From Dehalobacterium sp040766325 (GTDB taxonomy: Bacteria > Bacillota > Dehalobacteriia > Dehalobacteriales > Dehalobacteriaceae): 64,000 bases of DNA. The position numbers were made by a program, and so were the translations under genes. The DNA is taken from assembly GCA_040766325.1 (NCBI GenBank), contig JAXGQR010000007.1:88259-152258 (forward strand), written 5' to 3'. The notes beneath the pieces were generated by a model. The model did not search any database and had not been told where the DNA came from. It saw only the letters and a list, made by a program, of their open reading frames with translations. Below, one piece after another: positions 37,801-46,518 of the stretch (position 1 is its first letter; every line of letters starts with the position of its first letter).

Positions 37801-39252
37801 GTGACTGGAAAACATGAGAAATCAGCTAGTACCTCAAATAATGCACTTCATAAAAACAATAAACGATCTGAGCCTACCGGCATGCAGCACATTGTGAAAG
37901 AAAACATTAATTCAATATCCATTATTGATAAAAATGGTACCATTCTGCTGGTTTTTTTAGGCGTTAAGATTGGTAATTTAGTTGGAAGAAATGTGCGTGA
38001 TCTTAATGAATTGGGCATTTATGAGATGTCAACCAGTGAAAGAGCTTTTAAAAACGGAAAAACCGTAACAGATTTAGTCAAATCTAAATTTGGCACTCAG
38101 CAAATTGTTACCAGCACACCGCTCAGAGATGCTGGAGGAAACATCACCATGGTGGTCAACACCGCTCTTGATAGGAGTTTATTAAATCGTTTGGAACAGG
38201 CCTTAAAAGATAACCACGGCAACACTGAACAATTAAACACGGTGATTAATTATTTAAGCGATCTGGATAATCCCCATGAAATTCCCATCGCTGAGAGTCC
38301 TCAAATGCGTCAGATTATTACCACCATCCGCACCATAGCCAAAACTGACAGTAACATTATCCTCGCAGGAGAATCAGGAACCAGAAAGGAAGTCATGGCC
38401 AGGTATATTCATAAAAACAGCCTGCGCGCTAAAAAACCTTTTATTCCTGTAAATTGTGCCTCCATTCCTCGTGAATTAATGGAATCGGAATTTTTCGGCT
38501 ATGTCCGTGGCGCTTTTACCGGTGCCAGTCCCCAGGGAAAGCCCGGATTATTTGAACTGGCCCATGATGGCACTCTTTTTCTTGATGAAATTGCAGAATT
38601 GCCTTTGGAAATGCAGCCCAAACTTTTAAGGGTATTGGAAAACGGTGAAATCCAAAGGGTGGGAGGAACCAGTCCCATTCAGACCAATGTACGCATTATT
38701 TCCGCTACCAATAAGGATCTAAAATCAATGATCAATCAAAAATTATTCCGCAGCGACTTATATTACCGTTTAAACGTCGTACCAATCCATATTCCCTCTC
38801 TTCGAGAACGACCGGAAGATCTCATTGCTTTGGCAGATAATTTTTTAGAAAAAATGAATTATAAATATGATTATCATAAGAAGTTTGCCCCTCAAACCAT
38901 TCAAGCTTTTCTTAATTATAGTTGGCCAGAAAATGTGAGAGAGTTGCGTAATATGATTGAGCGCCTGGTGATTACTTCTTCAGACGACTACCTGGTTTTA
39001 GATGAAGATTCCTTGGGGGGAGGAAATATTGAAGGAGAAAATATTCATTTAAAAAAAGAGTCCCCCTCATATCCCTCCGAAAAAAAGAGTGTCTATAAAG
39101 GAACTCTAAAAGACTATTTAGGCCAAATCGAAGAGGCTTATATTCAAGATATCTTGGAAGAATGCGGCGGCAAAGTGAGTGAAGCCGCTGAGCGTTTAGG
39201 GATTCATCGCACCATGCTCTATCGCAAGCTGAAAAAGCATCGTGATCAATAA
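37801..39252 (+). CDS. sigma-54-dependent transcriptional activator with PAS-like sensor
   Basis: The 483-residue protein has an N-terminal PAS-like sensor (about 30-130, INSISIIDKNGTILLVF), an AAA+ domain (about 160-400) and a C-terminal Fis-type helix-turn-helix (AAERLGIHRTMLYRKLKK). The sigma-54 contact loop GAFTGAS is intact, as are Walker B (GTLFLDEIAELP) and the arginine-finger region. The Walker A motif reads GESGTRKE where GESGTGKE is expected, from a single base change. It starts at GTG behind AAGGGGG. It is divergent from the sigma-54 promoter at 37261 and should control that unit. Confidence 0.92.
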   Translation: MTGKHEKSASTSNNALHKNNKRSEPTGMQHIVKENINSISIIDKNGTILLVFLGVKIGNLVGRNVRDLNELGIYEMSTSERAFKNGKTVTDLVKSKFGTQQIVTSTPLRDAGGNITMVVNTALDRSLLNRLEQALKDNHGNTEQLNTVINYLSDLDNPHEIPIAESPQMRQIITTIRTIAKTDSNIILAGESGTRKEVMARYIHKNSLRAKKPFIPVNCASIPRELMESEFFGYVRGAFTGASPQGKPGLFELAHDGTLFLDEIAELPLEMQPKLLRVLENGEIQRVGGTSPIQTNVRIISATNKDLKSMINQKLFRSDLYYRLNVVPIHIPSLRERPEDLIALADNFLEKMNYKYDYHKKFAPQTIQAFLNYSWPENVRELRNMIERLVITSSDDYLVLDEDSLGGGNIEGENIHLKKESPSYPSEKKSVYKGTLKDYLGQIEEAYIQDILEECGGKVSEAAERLGIHRTMLYRKLKKHRDQ

Positions 39253-39314
39253 TTCGTAAAACGCTGGTAGATGAATTAATTCATACCTTATATATCGCCG
39301 AAATAGGGAAAATC

Positions 39315-39935
39315 CTAGTCGTAGAGCCGGATGCTTAAATCAGGTCCTGAGCCTTGGAGCAAGTCTACCCCCTCTTCCTGGGAAGAGAGCCACAGGGGCA
39401 AATCTCGGCCTTCAAGCAACACCGGCATCCGATTATGAATCTCAACCACGGAAGCATTGGCTTCGGTGGTCAAAATCACTAAAAGCCTGATAGATACGGC
39501 CGGTTTTATCGTCTTTAAACTGATTGTACAAACCGGCCATATAAAGGATTTCTTGATGGGGCAAATATAAAAAATATTTGTCCTTTTTCTTTTGCCCATA
39601 TCCTTCCATTCAAAAAATCCGCTGGCGGGAATCACACAGCGCCGGGCAGCAAGAGAAGCACGAAACATGTTTTTGGTGCCCGCTGTTTCCTGACGGGCAT
39701 TGATAATTACCCCCGGGCCATTCCAGCGGGGATACCCCCATTTCAGAGGAACCGCCCGGCTTCCCCCGCCTTCCTTCGGCAGAAGAACAGGGGCGATATT
39801 AGTAGGAAAGATTTCCCCGGTCTTCATTGCCTCCTGTTCCGGCGTTCCGGCAAAGTTCTCCTCAATTTCCTGCAGTATTTTTCTCATTTCGACCTGATCT
39901 TCTTCATCAAAAATAGCATAACGGCCACACATCAT
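39315..39935 (-). CDS. SRAP (YedK/HMCES) protein with an out-of-frame middle
   Basis: The protein begins with MCGRYAIF, so Cys2 after Met removal is the catalytic residue that cross-links to abasic sites in single-stranded DNA. NARQETAG, CVIPASGFFEWK and IHNRMPVLL are the other family blocks. Between about residues 114 and 153 the frame gives nonsense. The neighbouring frame gives the expected KDKYFLYLPHQE and ILYMAGLYNQF. Two compensating single-base shifts near 39590 and 39481 explain this. The true protein is intact if these are read errors. Confidence 0.85.
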   Translation of the reverse strand: MMCGRYAIFDEEDQVEMRKILQEIEENFAGTPEQEAMKTGEIFPTNIAPVLLPKEGGGSRAVPLKWGYPRWNGPGVIINARQETAGTKNMFRASLAARRCVIPASGFFEWKDMGKRKRTNIFYICPIKKSFIWPVCTISLKTIKPAVSIRLLVILTTEANASVVEIHNRMPVLLEGRDLPLWLSSQEEGVDLLQGSGPDLSIRLYD

Positions 39936-39985
39936 GGGTCCTCCCTTCTCATCTGCGTTTAATCTGCTTTTTTAGGTTTCTTTTT

Positions 39986-40228
39986 TTAATTCTTTTTTCC
40001 TTCCACAAACCAGCGATCCTCTTCCAAAAACAAAAATGTTTCCCGTCCCAAAATACGGCAGGTATAACGGATTCCACATCCCCCCGCCTTCAGGCTGGCC
40101 GCCGGCCGCACATCCAACACCCGGTCAATTTCAAAACAGCGTCCGTCCTCCCAGATGACACTTTGAGGAATCAATCCTCCTTCCTTATCGAAACGGGCCG
40201 TAACATCCACATAAACTTTCCGTGTCAT
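39986..40228 (-). CDS. conserved 80-residue protein of unknown function
   Basis: The start ATG 40228 follows AAGGAG by 8 bases and gives TRKVYVDVTARFDKEGGLIP, then VIWEDGRCFEIDRVLDVRPA. It is a small beta-rich protein that I have seen placed next to Y-family polymerase genes in Clostridia, but its role is not known. It lies between the SRAP gene and the left inverted repeat of the dinB cassette. Confidence 0.7.
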   Translation of the reverse strand: MTRKVYVDVTARFDKEGGLIPQSVIWEDGRCFEIDRVLDVRPAASLKAGGCGIRYTCRILGRETFLFLEEDRWFVEGKKN

Positions 40229-40322
40229 TTGATCAACTCCTTGCTTAATCCCATATAATCCATTTAATTTATTCCCATCTGATCCTGGGCCTAAAAGGCA
40301 CAACTTAAAGGATCTCGGCACC

Positions 40323-40454
40323 TTTATCACGCACTAACCGTCCGTAAGACCCCACTTCTGTAAGTGGGGGATAAGGGACGCTAAGTTCCTGATTGGTTCA
40401 ACTTACTATCAGTAGGGTATGAGGAAAACCCCTACTGATAGAAGTTTCACTTTA
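40323..40454. repeat. left inverted repeat flanking dinB, with a 38-base insert
   Basis: TTTATCACGCACTAACCGTC through the hairpin CTATCAGTAGGG...CCCCTACTGATAG matches the reverse complement of 41891-41983. A 38-base insert (40352-40389) with its own CCCACTT/AAGTGGG hairpin interrupts this copy only. The hairpin also serves as the dinB terminator. Confidence 0.8.
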
Positions 40455-41698
40455 TTTGCGAAAATAACCGACCGGGTGAATCACATGCTCTTCTTTAGGG
40501 TTAAGGGCAGTAAGTTTCCGATCCTCCAGCATCAAGCCCCGCTGAATGCTAAAATAGCCAAATCGTTTGCGCAGGGCATCCACGGTGCGCTCCAGATCCT
40601 CCCAGCGTTTGCGTTCTTCTTCATTAATAAACAAAGAGACCTGCAGCGGTTCTCCTTCCGGAACAAAATCCATGCCCCGGACGCCAATGCTCCTTAAGGG
40701 TTTTGCCCAGGAATAATTTTTGATAAATAACTCCATGGCCAAAAAAGCAATCTCTCCGGAAAGATTTGTGGGTCTTTCCAGCTGGCCCTGGCGTTCAAAG
40801 ACAGCCAGATCCGTATCTCGTACATGAATCTGCACCCTACGGCATCTAAAACCATGGGCCGCATCCGGGCGGCCACACTTTCCGCCAAGACATAAATGAC
40901 CATCCGGACATCCTCATTATTCACCAGGTCCCGGGGTGTAGTGGTACTGTTGCCGATAGATTTAATCAGCCCTTCATAACCAAAGGGAGCTACGGGAGAG
41001 GTATCCTCTCCGTTGGCGAAGGACCATAAAATATCCCCCCACTTCCCCAGGAGAAAATGCAAAAAATATGCACCACTTTTTGCCAAATCCCCAATGGTAC
41101 GAATCATATAACGTTTTAATTTCTTTTCTGTGGATCGCCCCACATAGAGGAGATCACCCACAGGGAGAGGCCAGACCACGGTGCGGAAATTATCCCGGGA
41201 AATCACCGTGGTGGCATCCGGTTTTTTCATATCCGAGCCTAATTTAGCAAAAATCTTATTGTAGCTCACACCTACAGAGGCCGTGATGCCCAACTGAAAT
41301 TTTATACGCTCCCGGATTTCATCGGCAATTTCCTTGCCTGTGCCGTAAAGTTTGGCACTATGGGTGACATCCAGCCAGGCTTCATCAATGCCAAAGGGTT
41401 CGATCTGATCTGTATAGGTTAAATAGATCTCCCGAGCCAAACGGGCAAAACGCAGATATAAGCTAAAGTTAGGCGGCACCACCACTAGATCCTGACATTT
41501 GCGGCGGGCCTGCCAGAGCACTTCCCCGGTTTGAATGCCAAATTTTTTCGCCGGATAATTTTTGGCCAGCACGATCCCGTGCCGTAAGGTGGGATCTCCT
41601 CCCACCACCACCGGCTTTTCCCTAAGCTCCGGTCGGTGTAAACACTCTACAGACGCATAAAAATTATTCAAATCTGCATGCAAAATAACCCGCTCCAC
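40452..41698 (-). pseudogene. dinB: Y-family DNA polymerase (DinB/UmuC type), frameshifted
   Basis: From GTG 41698 the protein reads ERVILHADLNNFYASVECLH, the family N-terminus with a metal Asp. DEAWLDVT is the second acidic motif. Near 40838 the frame breaks in a GGG run and continues as QIHVRDTDLAVFERQGQL, the little-finger domain, to 40452. The restored protein is about 415 residues. It performs error-prone or lesion-bypass synthesis. It is enclosed by inverted repeats at 40323-40454 and 41891-41983. Confidence 0.88.
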
Positions 41699-41794
41699 GT
41701 AGAACACCCCGTTATTAGAACATGTGTTTGGATTAAGTATAACGCCTTTCACAAAAAATTTCAAGGGGCAATGATCGAATTACCTAAAAAATAT

Positions 41795-41857
41795 GGAGTT
41801 GTCACGGTGAGTTGTCACGGGGACGGAGTTGTCACGGGGACGGGGTTGGTGACAACC
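41795..41857. repeat. short GTTGTCACGG direct repeats
   Basis: GTTGTCACGG occurs three times with GGGGACGG spacers, followed by the inverse GGTGACAACC. The segment lies between the dinB start and the right inverted repeat. I see no gene here. Confidence 0.75.
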
Positions 41858-41890
41858 TAAAGGGGTATTGGTGCCCGTCTTTATCAGGTA

Positions 41891-41983
41891 AAATGAAACT
41901 AACTATCAGTAGAGGTTTTCTTCATCCCCTACCGATAGTTAGTCGAATAAATCAGGTCTTATGGACGGTTAGTGCGTGATAAA
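41891..41983. repeat. right inverted repeat flanking dinB
   Basis: It holds the hairpin CTATCAGTAGAGG...CCCCTACCGATAG, then GGTCTTATGGACGGTTAGTG. This is the inverse of the left copy without its insert. It ends 9 bases before the sbcC stop at 41993. Confidence 0.8.
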
Positions 41984-41992
41984 TTCCATAAT

Positions 41993-44900
41993 TTAAGCTA
42001 GTACAAATCGGGCCGTACTACCCCGAACACCCGACTTTATTTCCAAACGGGCATCAATCCGCTCCTTAAGCTCCGGGATGTGGGAAATGATGCCAATCAA
42101 TCGTCCGTTTTTTTGGAGATCCATTAAAATGCCCAGGGCATCGTCAAGAGCATCCGGATCCAGCGAACCGAAGCCTTCATCAATAAAGATGGTGTCCAGA
42201 TGCACACCGCCGGCATAGGATTGTACCACCTCGGCCAGTCCCAGGGCCAAGGCCAGGGAAGCAAGAAAGGATTCCCCCCCGGACAAGGTCACTGCTTTAC
42301 GAGAAAGACCGGTGTAGTTATCCATCACTTCCAGTTCCAAGCCTCCTGCAGCATTGGCTCTCTCCCGGTCTAAGGTGCGGCTCAGCAGATACCGCCCCCG
42401 ACTCATGCCCTTTAATCTTTCATTGGCCGCAATAGCCACATCATCCAACAAGGCCCCCAGAACAAAACGTTGGAAGGTCATGCCCAAGGGATTCCTGCCA
42501 TTGGCGACCTGAGCTACATGGCCCAGAACCTGGTACTGAGGCTCTAATACCTGCAATTGACCCTCAATCTTAATAATCTCTTCCGCCCTTTTCCGGGCGG
42601 TTTTCAAGTTCATGTCCAGCTGGCCTTTTTCCCGGTTCAGTTTCCCATGAAGGTTTTGGGCCTGCTGCAAAGCTTGGGTCAACCCTTCCAGATCCGGTTC
42701 CTGAAGTCCCAAAGCAGCCTTTCCTGCTCTTTCGATCCAGTCTAAGGCTGACTTAAGGGCACTTTCAAAATTTTGCAGTTTTTCCTCATATTCCTTCAGA
42801 TCCTTCTCCCCTCTTTTGGCACCCCGATATTGGGTGAAATCTGAGAAGCCTGCCTCCCGAATTTTTTGTGCCAATGCTTCTTCTACCCGGCGGCTCTCGT
42901 CTTCATACCGATCGCAGTTCCGTTTTGCCAAATATAATGCGGTTTGGGCCTGAGCCAAATTCTTTTCTCCCAGCAGCACTTGATTTTCCGCTTCAGCCAT
43001 GTGCTTTTCCAAAGCGTGGAGCGCCTGATCTGTTTTTTCAATTGCTTCCTGCAAAGCAGATTCCTGTCGCAGGTTTTCTGGGATCCCGGCTTCCCGTTCT
43101 TTTAAAGAAGCCTGAATTTGGATCACCTTACTTTTGTCCTCTGACCATTTTTCAAGAAGCGCTTCGTAGAAACTTTTTTTCTCTTCCTCATCCTTTAGGA
43201 GCATGTCACTTTCCTGCTCCAATTTCGGTAAAGTGGCTACTTTAGTCTGGGCTTCCAGCAAAAGCTCCGCCCAATTTTCCCAATCTTCCTTTAATGTATC
43301 CAAAGGGAGATCTTTTTCGGCGCCAAAAGATTCTTCCAGATCCCGAACCTGCTCTTCTGCCTGAGCCCAACTCAGTTTGATTTGATCCTGTTTTTCCCTT
43401 TGTTTCCGGAGGATCTTTTCTTCTTTTTCCGTATCCTTTTGTATCTTTTTTAGATCTTTTTCTGAGGGAATCTCTCTCATGCTCAGGGCGGGAGCAGGGT
43501 GCTCCAAAGACCCGCAAACAGGACAGGGCTGTCCCTCATCCAACGTTCCCGCCAGAAGGGCGGCTTGTCCCGACTGCCACAAGGAGCGCAGATCATCCAG
43601 CTGATTTTTTAATAATTCATATTTTGCTTCCTGCGCCCTGGTTTTCCCCTCTTCCAGAGCATATTCCTCTTTGAGCTCTCCTGCCTTTTTCCGGGCTAAA
43701 TCTAAAGTCTGTCTTTTTTCATATTTGTTTTTGGCCTCTTCCTGGCGGTGGGCTAAAATTTCCAGCCGATCTGCTATTTTTTTCGTTTCTTCCAGGATAC
43801 GCAGTTTTTCTTGCCTTAATCCCTTCAAATCTTCCCATTCATGCTTCAGCTTTGCTTCTTCCCGGGCTGTTTCCTTTTCCCGCTCCCGGGACGCTTCTAG
43901 AGCCTGGGCGATTTCCTCCAAAGATGCGACTTTGGGCATTAGTTCCTTGAGTACCGCCAATCGATCCGTCAAGTTTTTCTGCTCCGGCACTTTTTCCCTT
44001 ATTTCCTTCATTTTAACCTGGGCTGCCTCTAACGCTACACGGGCCTTTTTCTCCCCCTCCACGCACTGAATAAACTCTTCCTGTGCCTCTCGGTATTTTT
44101 TCCGGGTGGCTTCCACCAAATCTTCCTGCGACTGAATACTCAGGGCCAGGATGCCCCGCTCCCGTTCCTGCTTTAATTGCCGCATTTCCTCTTTATTTTT
44201 CTCTAATGCTGCTAATTCTAATTGAGCATTACGAAAATCAGCCAACTTTAACCGAGCACTTTCCCCTTCAGCCAACTCTTTTTGGGCAGTTTTCAGCAGC
44301 GTTTCGCTCCGGGCAATTGCTCCGCTGAGGGCGTGCAAATGTTTTTCCAGGTCTTCCAGCTTCTCCTGTAACTCTAGGGAAGATTCCACCTCTTCCTGCT
44401 GCAAGAGCATGGTCCTTTCCTGTTCCAAGCACTTGATTTCTTCCTCCAGGCTCTTGGCCTTCTCCTTCAAGTAGGCTTCTATACGACTGTATCGCTCCGT
44501 CTGAAACAAAACCCGGAGAATATCTTCCCTTTCCCGGGAATCTGCCGTAAGCAACTGGCGAAACTTTCCTTGGGGCAGCATCACCACCTGACGGAATTGA
44601 TCGCTGCGAAAGCCTAGGATGCTTTCCACCTGGGTCGTTACCTTATTCCAACCTGCGGCCAAGACTCGGGTTGCTGCTCCCGGCGCTTCCCCTTCTTTAT
44701 CTAATTCAAGAAGTTCTGCTCCCGGCTGCTCCAGGGTAAAGCCTTCCCCTCTTTTTTTACGCCGCTGCTGTTGAGGATGACGAGAAACCCGGTATTTTTT
44801 CTCCCCCAAGGAAAAATCAAAAACTACCCGGGTCAAGTGATCCTCTTCGGCAAAGGTACAGCACATCTGCTCTCCGGTGCGCTCCGCCCCGCTGGTATCC

Positions 44901-45061
44901 CCATAGAGGGCAAAACACATGGCATCTAAAACCGTGGTTTTCCCTGACCCGGTAGGTCCATGAATCAAAAAAAAGGACCGCTCCCCCAGTTCCCCAAAAT
45001 CCAGGATCTCCTGACCGGCAAAAGGGCCGAAGGCCGTGATTTCCAACCTTAAAGGCCGCAT
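41993..45061 (-). CDS. sbcC: exonuclease SbcCD subunit C
   Basis: The protein of about 1022 residues is a Rad50-type ATPase. Walker A (GPTGSGKTTVLDA, Lys41) lies at the start. Long coiled coils flank the zinc hook CPVC (GQPCPVCGSLEHP) near the middle. The ABC signature LSGGESFLASLALALGLAE and a Walker B IDEGFGSLD are at the end. It works with SbcD to cut hairpins and DNA ends during repair. ATG 45061 is one base after the sbcD stop codon. Confidence 0.96.
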   Translation of the reverse strand: MRPLRLEITAFGPFAGQEILDFGELGERSFFLIHGPTGSGKTTVLDAMCFALYGDTSGAERTGEQMCCTFAEEDHLTRVVFDFSLGEKKYRVSRHPQQQRRKKRGEGFTLEQPGAELLELDKEGEAPGAATRVLAAGWNKVTTQVESILGFRSDQFRQVVMLPQGKFRQLLTADSREREDILRVLFQTERYSRIEAYLKEKAKSLEEEIKCLEQERTMLLQQEEVESSLELQEKLEDLEKHLHALSGAIARSETLLKTAQKELAEGESARLKLADFRNAQLELAALEKNKEEMRQLKQERERGILALSIQSQEDLVEATRKKYREAQEEFIQCVEGEKKARVALEAAQVKMKEIREKVPEQKNLTDRLAVLKELMPKVASLEEIAQALEASREREKETAREEAKLKHEWEDLKGLRQEKLRILEETKKIADRLEILAHRQEEAKNKYEKRQTLDLARKKAGELKEEYALEEGKTRAQEAKYELLKNQLDDLRSLWQSGQAALLAGTLDEGQPCPVCGSLEHPAPALSMREIPSEKDLKKIQKDTEKEEKILRKQREKQDQIKLSWAQAEEQVRDLEESFGAEKDLPLDTLKEDWENWAELLLEAQTKVATLPKLEQESDMLLKDEEEKKSFYEALLEKWSEDKSKVIQIQASLKEREAGIPENLRQESALQEAIEKTDQALHALEKHMAEAENQVLLGEKNLAQAQTALYLAKRNCDRYEDESRRVEEALAQKIREAGFSDFTQYRGAKRGEKDLKEYEEKLQNFESALKSALDWIERAGKAALGLQEPDLEGLTQALQQAQNLHGKLNREKGQLDMNLKTARKRAEEIIKIEGQLQVLEPQYQVLGHVAQVANGRNPLGMTFQRFVLGALLDDVAIAANERLKGMSRGRYLLSRTLDRERANAAGGLELEVMDNYTGLSRKAVTLSGGESFLASLALALGLAEVVQSYAGGVHLDTIFIDEGFGSLDPDALDDALGILMDLQKNGRLIGIISHIPELKERIDARLEIKSGVRGSTARFVLA

Positions 45062-45062
45062 C

Positions 45063-46217
45063 TTAAAGCCCCCTTTCACGCCGGTTATAATCATCCAGAA
45101 CTTGATTCAACCGATCTTTTCCTTCTTCCGACAAGGTACCCCCTCCCACTTGTTCGAAAAAAGAAAAAAAGAGATCCCCATCAGTCATTTTTCGGTGATC
45201 CACAGTAGGTCTTCCCTGCTCCAAAATAGCAGTAAACTGGGGTCGCTCCAGTTCCAGAATATTGGGATAACGGACTCGCAGTTTCCCCATGGGATCCAGA
45301 AGAGCACCTTCGTCCATAAGGATCGCCTTGATATAGTCTTCCCGCTCTACACCCGCCGGGGTACTTTCCAGCAAATCCGGAAGACGGCCCTTGATGATGT
45401 GCATCTCCCGGCGACATCCTAAGGGCATCTCCTCCAGATGGCTCATCTTTCCCTCCCCATCTATTTCTAGCAGGGTAACGGATTTTTTATGATTCACCTC
45501 GGAAAAAGAATATTTCAAAAGCGAACCGGCATAACGCACACTGCTTTGTCCCATAGACTGAGGGCGATGCAGATGTCCTAAGGCCACATAATCAAAATCC
45601 CTGAAGGAATCGAGAGATACTGCGCCCGCACCCCCCACGACGGTCAAAGGCCGTTCCGATTCCGATACCTCCCCACCCAGCACCATAGCATGAGCCAGGG
45701 CAATCTTTCTTTTCCCCCGAGGGATGGCAGCGGTAATCTTTTTAGTTAAGGCAGCCATGGCCCCTTCCTGATCTCGGATATTGTCCTCCCCACAGTATTC
45801 CCGGGCAAAGGAGGGTTCCGCAAAGGGAATGGGACAAAAATAAACCGGTCCAAAAGAATCCTCAATTATAATGGGCCGGAAAAAATCGTTCAGCGCACCT
45901 ACCGTATACACCTGCTGTTGGCTTAAAATGCCCTGGGCATAACTGAGGCGCTCCGGGTGATCGTGATTACCGGCAATGATGATCACCGGCACTTGGCTGT
46001 CCCGGGAAATTCTGGTCAGCACCTCACCGAAAAGACGTACCGCATCTCCCGGGGGCAATGCCCGGTCATAAACATCTCCGGAAATTAAAATCACGTCCGG
46101 CCTGCTCTCCTTGATCAACGCAATAAAGTTTTCCAATACATATTGCTGGTCTTCCAGAAGATTTACCCCATGAAAGAGACGCCCAATATGCCAATCTGCC
46201 GTATGAATGATGCGCAT
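45063..46217 (-). CDS. sbcD: exonuclease SbcCD subunit D
   Basis: The 384-residue protein starts at ATG 46217, behind CAGGAGG, with RIIHTADWHIGRLFHG. Metallophosphoesterase motifs follow: SGDVYDRALP, AGNHDHPERL and ALGHLHRPQS. It is the manganese-dependent nuclease partner of SbcC. The two genes abut, as usual. Upstream in-frame ATGs (46277, 46244) are not preceded by a good ribosome site. Confidence 0.95.
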   Translation of the reverse strand: MRIIHTADWHIGRLFHGVNLLEDQQYVLENFIALIKESRPDVILISGDVYDRALPPGDAVRLFGEVLTRISRDSQVPVIIIAGNHDHPERLSYAQGILSQQQVYTVGALNDFFRPIIIEDSFGPVYFCPIPFAEPSFAREYCGEDNIRDQEGAMAALTKKITAAIPRGKRKIALAHAMVLGGEVSESERPLTVVGGAGAVSLDSFRDFDYVALGHLHRPQSMGQSSVRYAGSLLKYSFSEVNHKKSVTLLEIDGEGKMSHLEEMPLGCRREMHIIKGRLPDLLESTPAGVEREDYIKAILMDEGALLDPMGKLRVRYPNILELERPQFTAILEQGRPTVDHRKMTDGDLFFSFFEQVGGGTLSEEGKDRLNQVLDDYNRRERGL

Positions 46218-46328
46218 CTGCCTTACCTCCTGATGTTTAATCATGATAAAAGTCCTGGTGACAAAATTCTTGATCAAGAGGAGAGAATCCTGCTTCCTTT
46301 AAAATGGTTGTCGCTCAGTTTTACGCAA

Positions 46329-46364
46329 AAAATCCTGCCTTATATTACTATAAAGCAGGATTTT
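46329..46364 (-). terminator. terminator after the glycyl radical enzyme gene
   Basis: AAAATCCTGC pairs with GCAGGATTTT across a 16-base loop. On the minus strand a TTTTTT run follows. The stretch 46218-46518 has no supported gene besides this. Confidence 0.85.
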
Positions 46365-46518
46365 AGTCCTTATTTAGTCCTTATCTCGTCCCAAAGACTG
46401 CTCAAAACCCAGCAGCCCTAAGCCTTATTGATGAAATGTGGCAATCGAAACGTCCCCATGCCACGCCCATACCACGATGATTTGCCGTAATCTAATACGC
46501 AAGTCCTCTTTGATCCCA

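Noticed and set aside
40352..40389. Possible IS200/IS605 end, from the CCCACTT/AAGTGGG hairpin
   Set aside because: No tnpA or tnpB gene or remnant is nearby, so I kept it only as an insert within a repeat.
41795..41857. Possible CRISPR-like array, from regular GTTGTCACGG units
   Set aside because: Units are too short and spacers are almost identical and only a few bases long; no cas genes are present.
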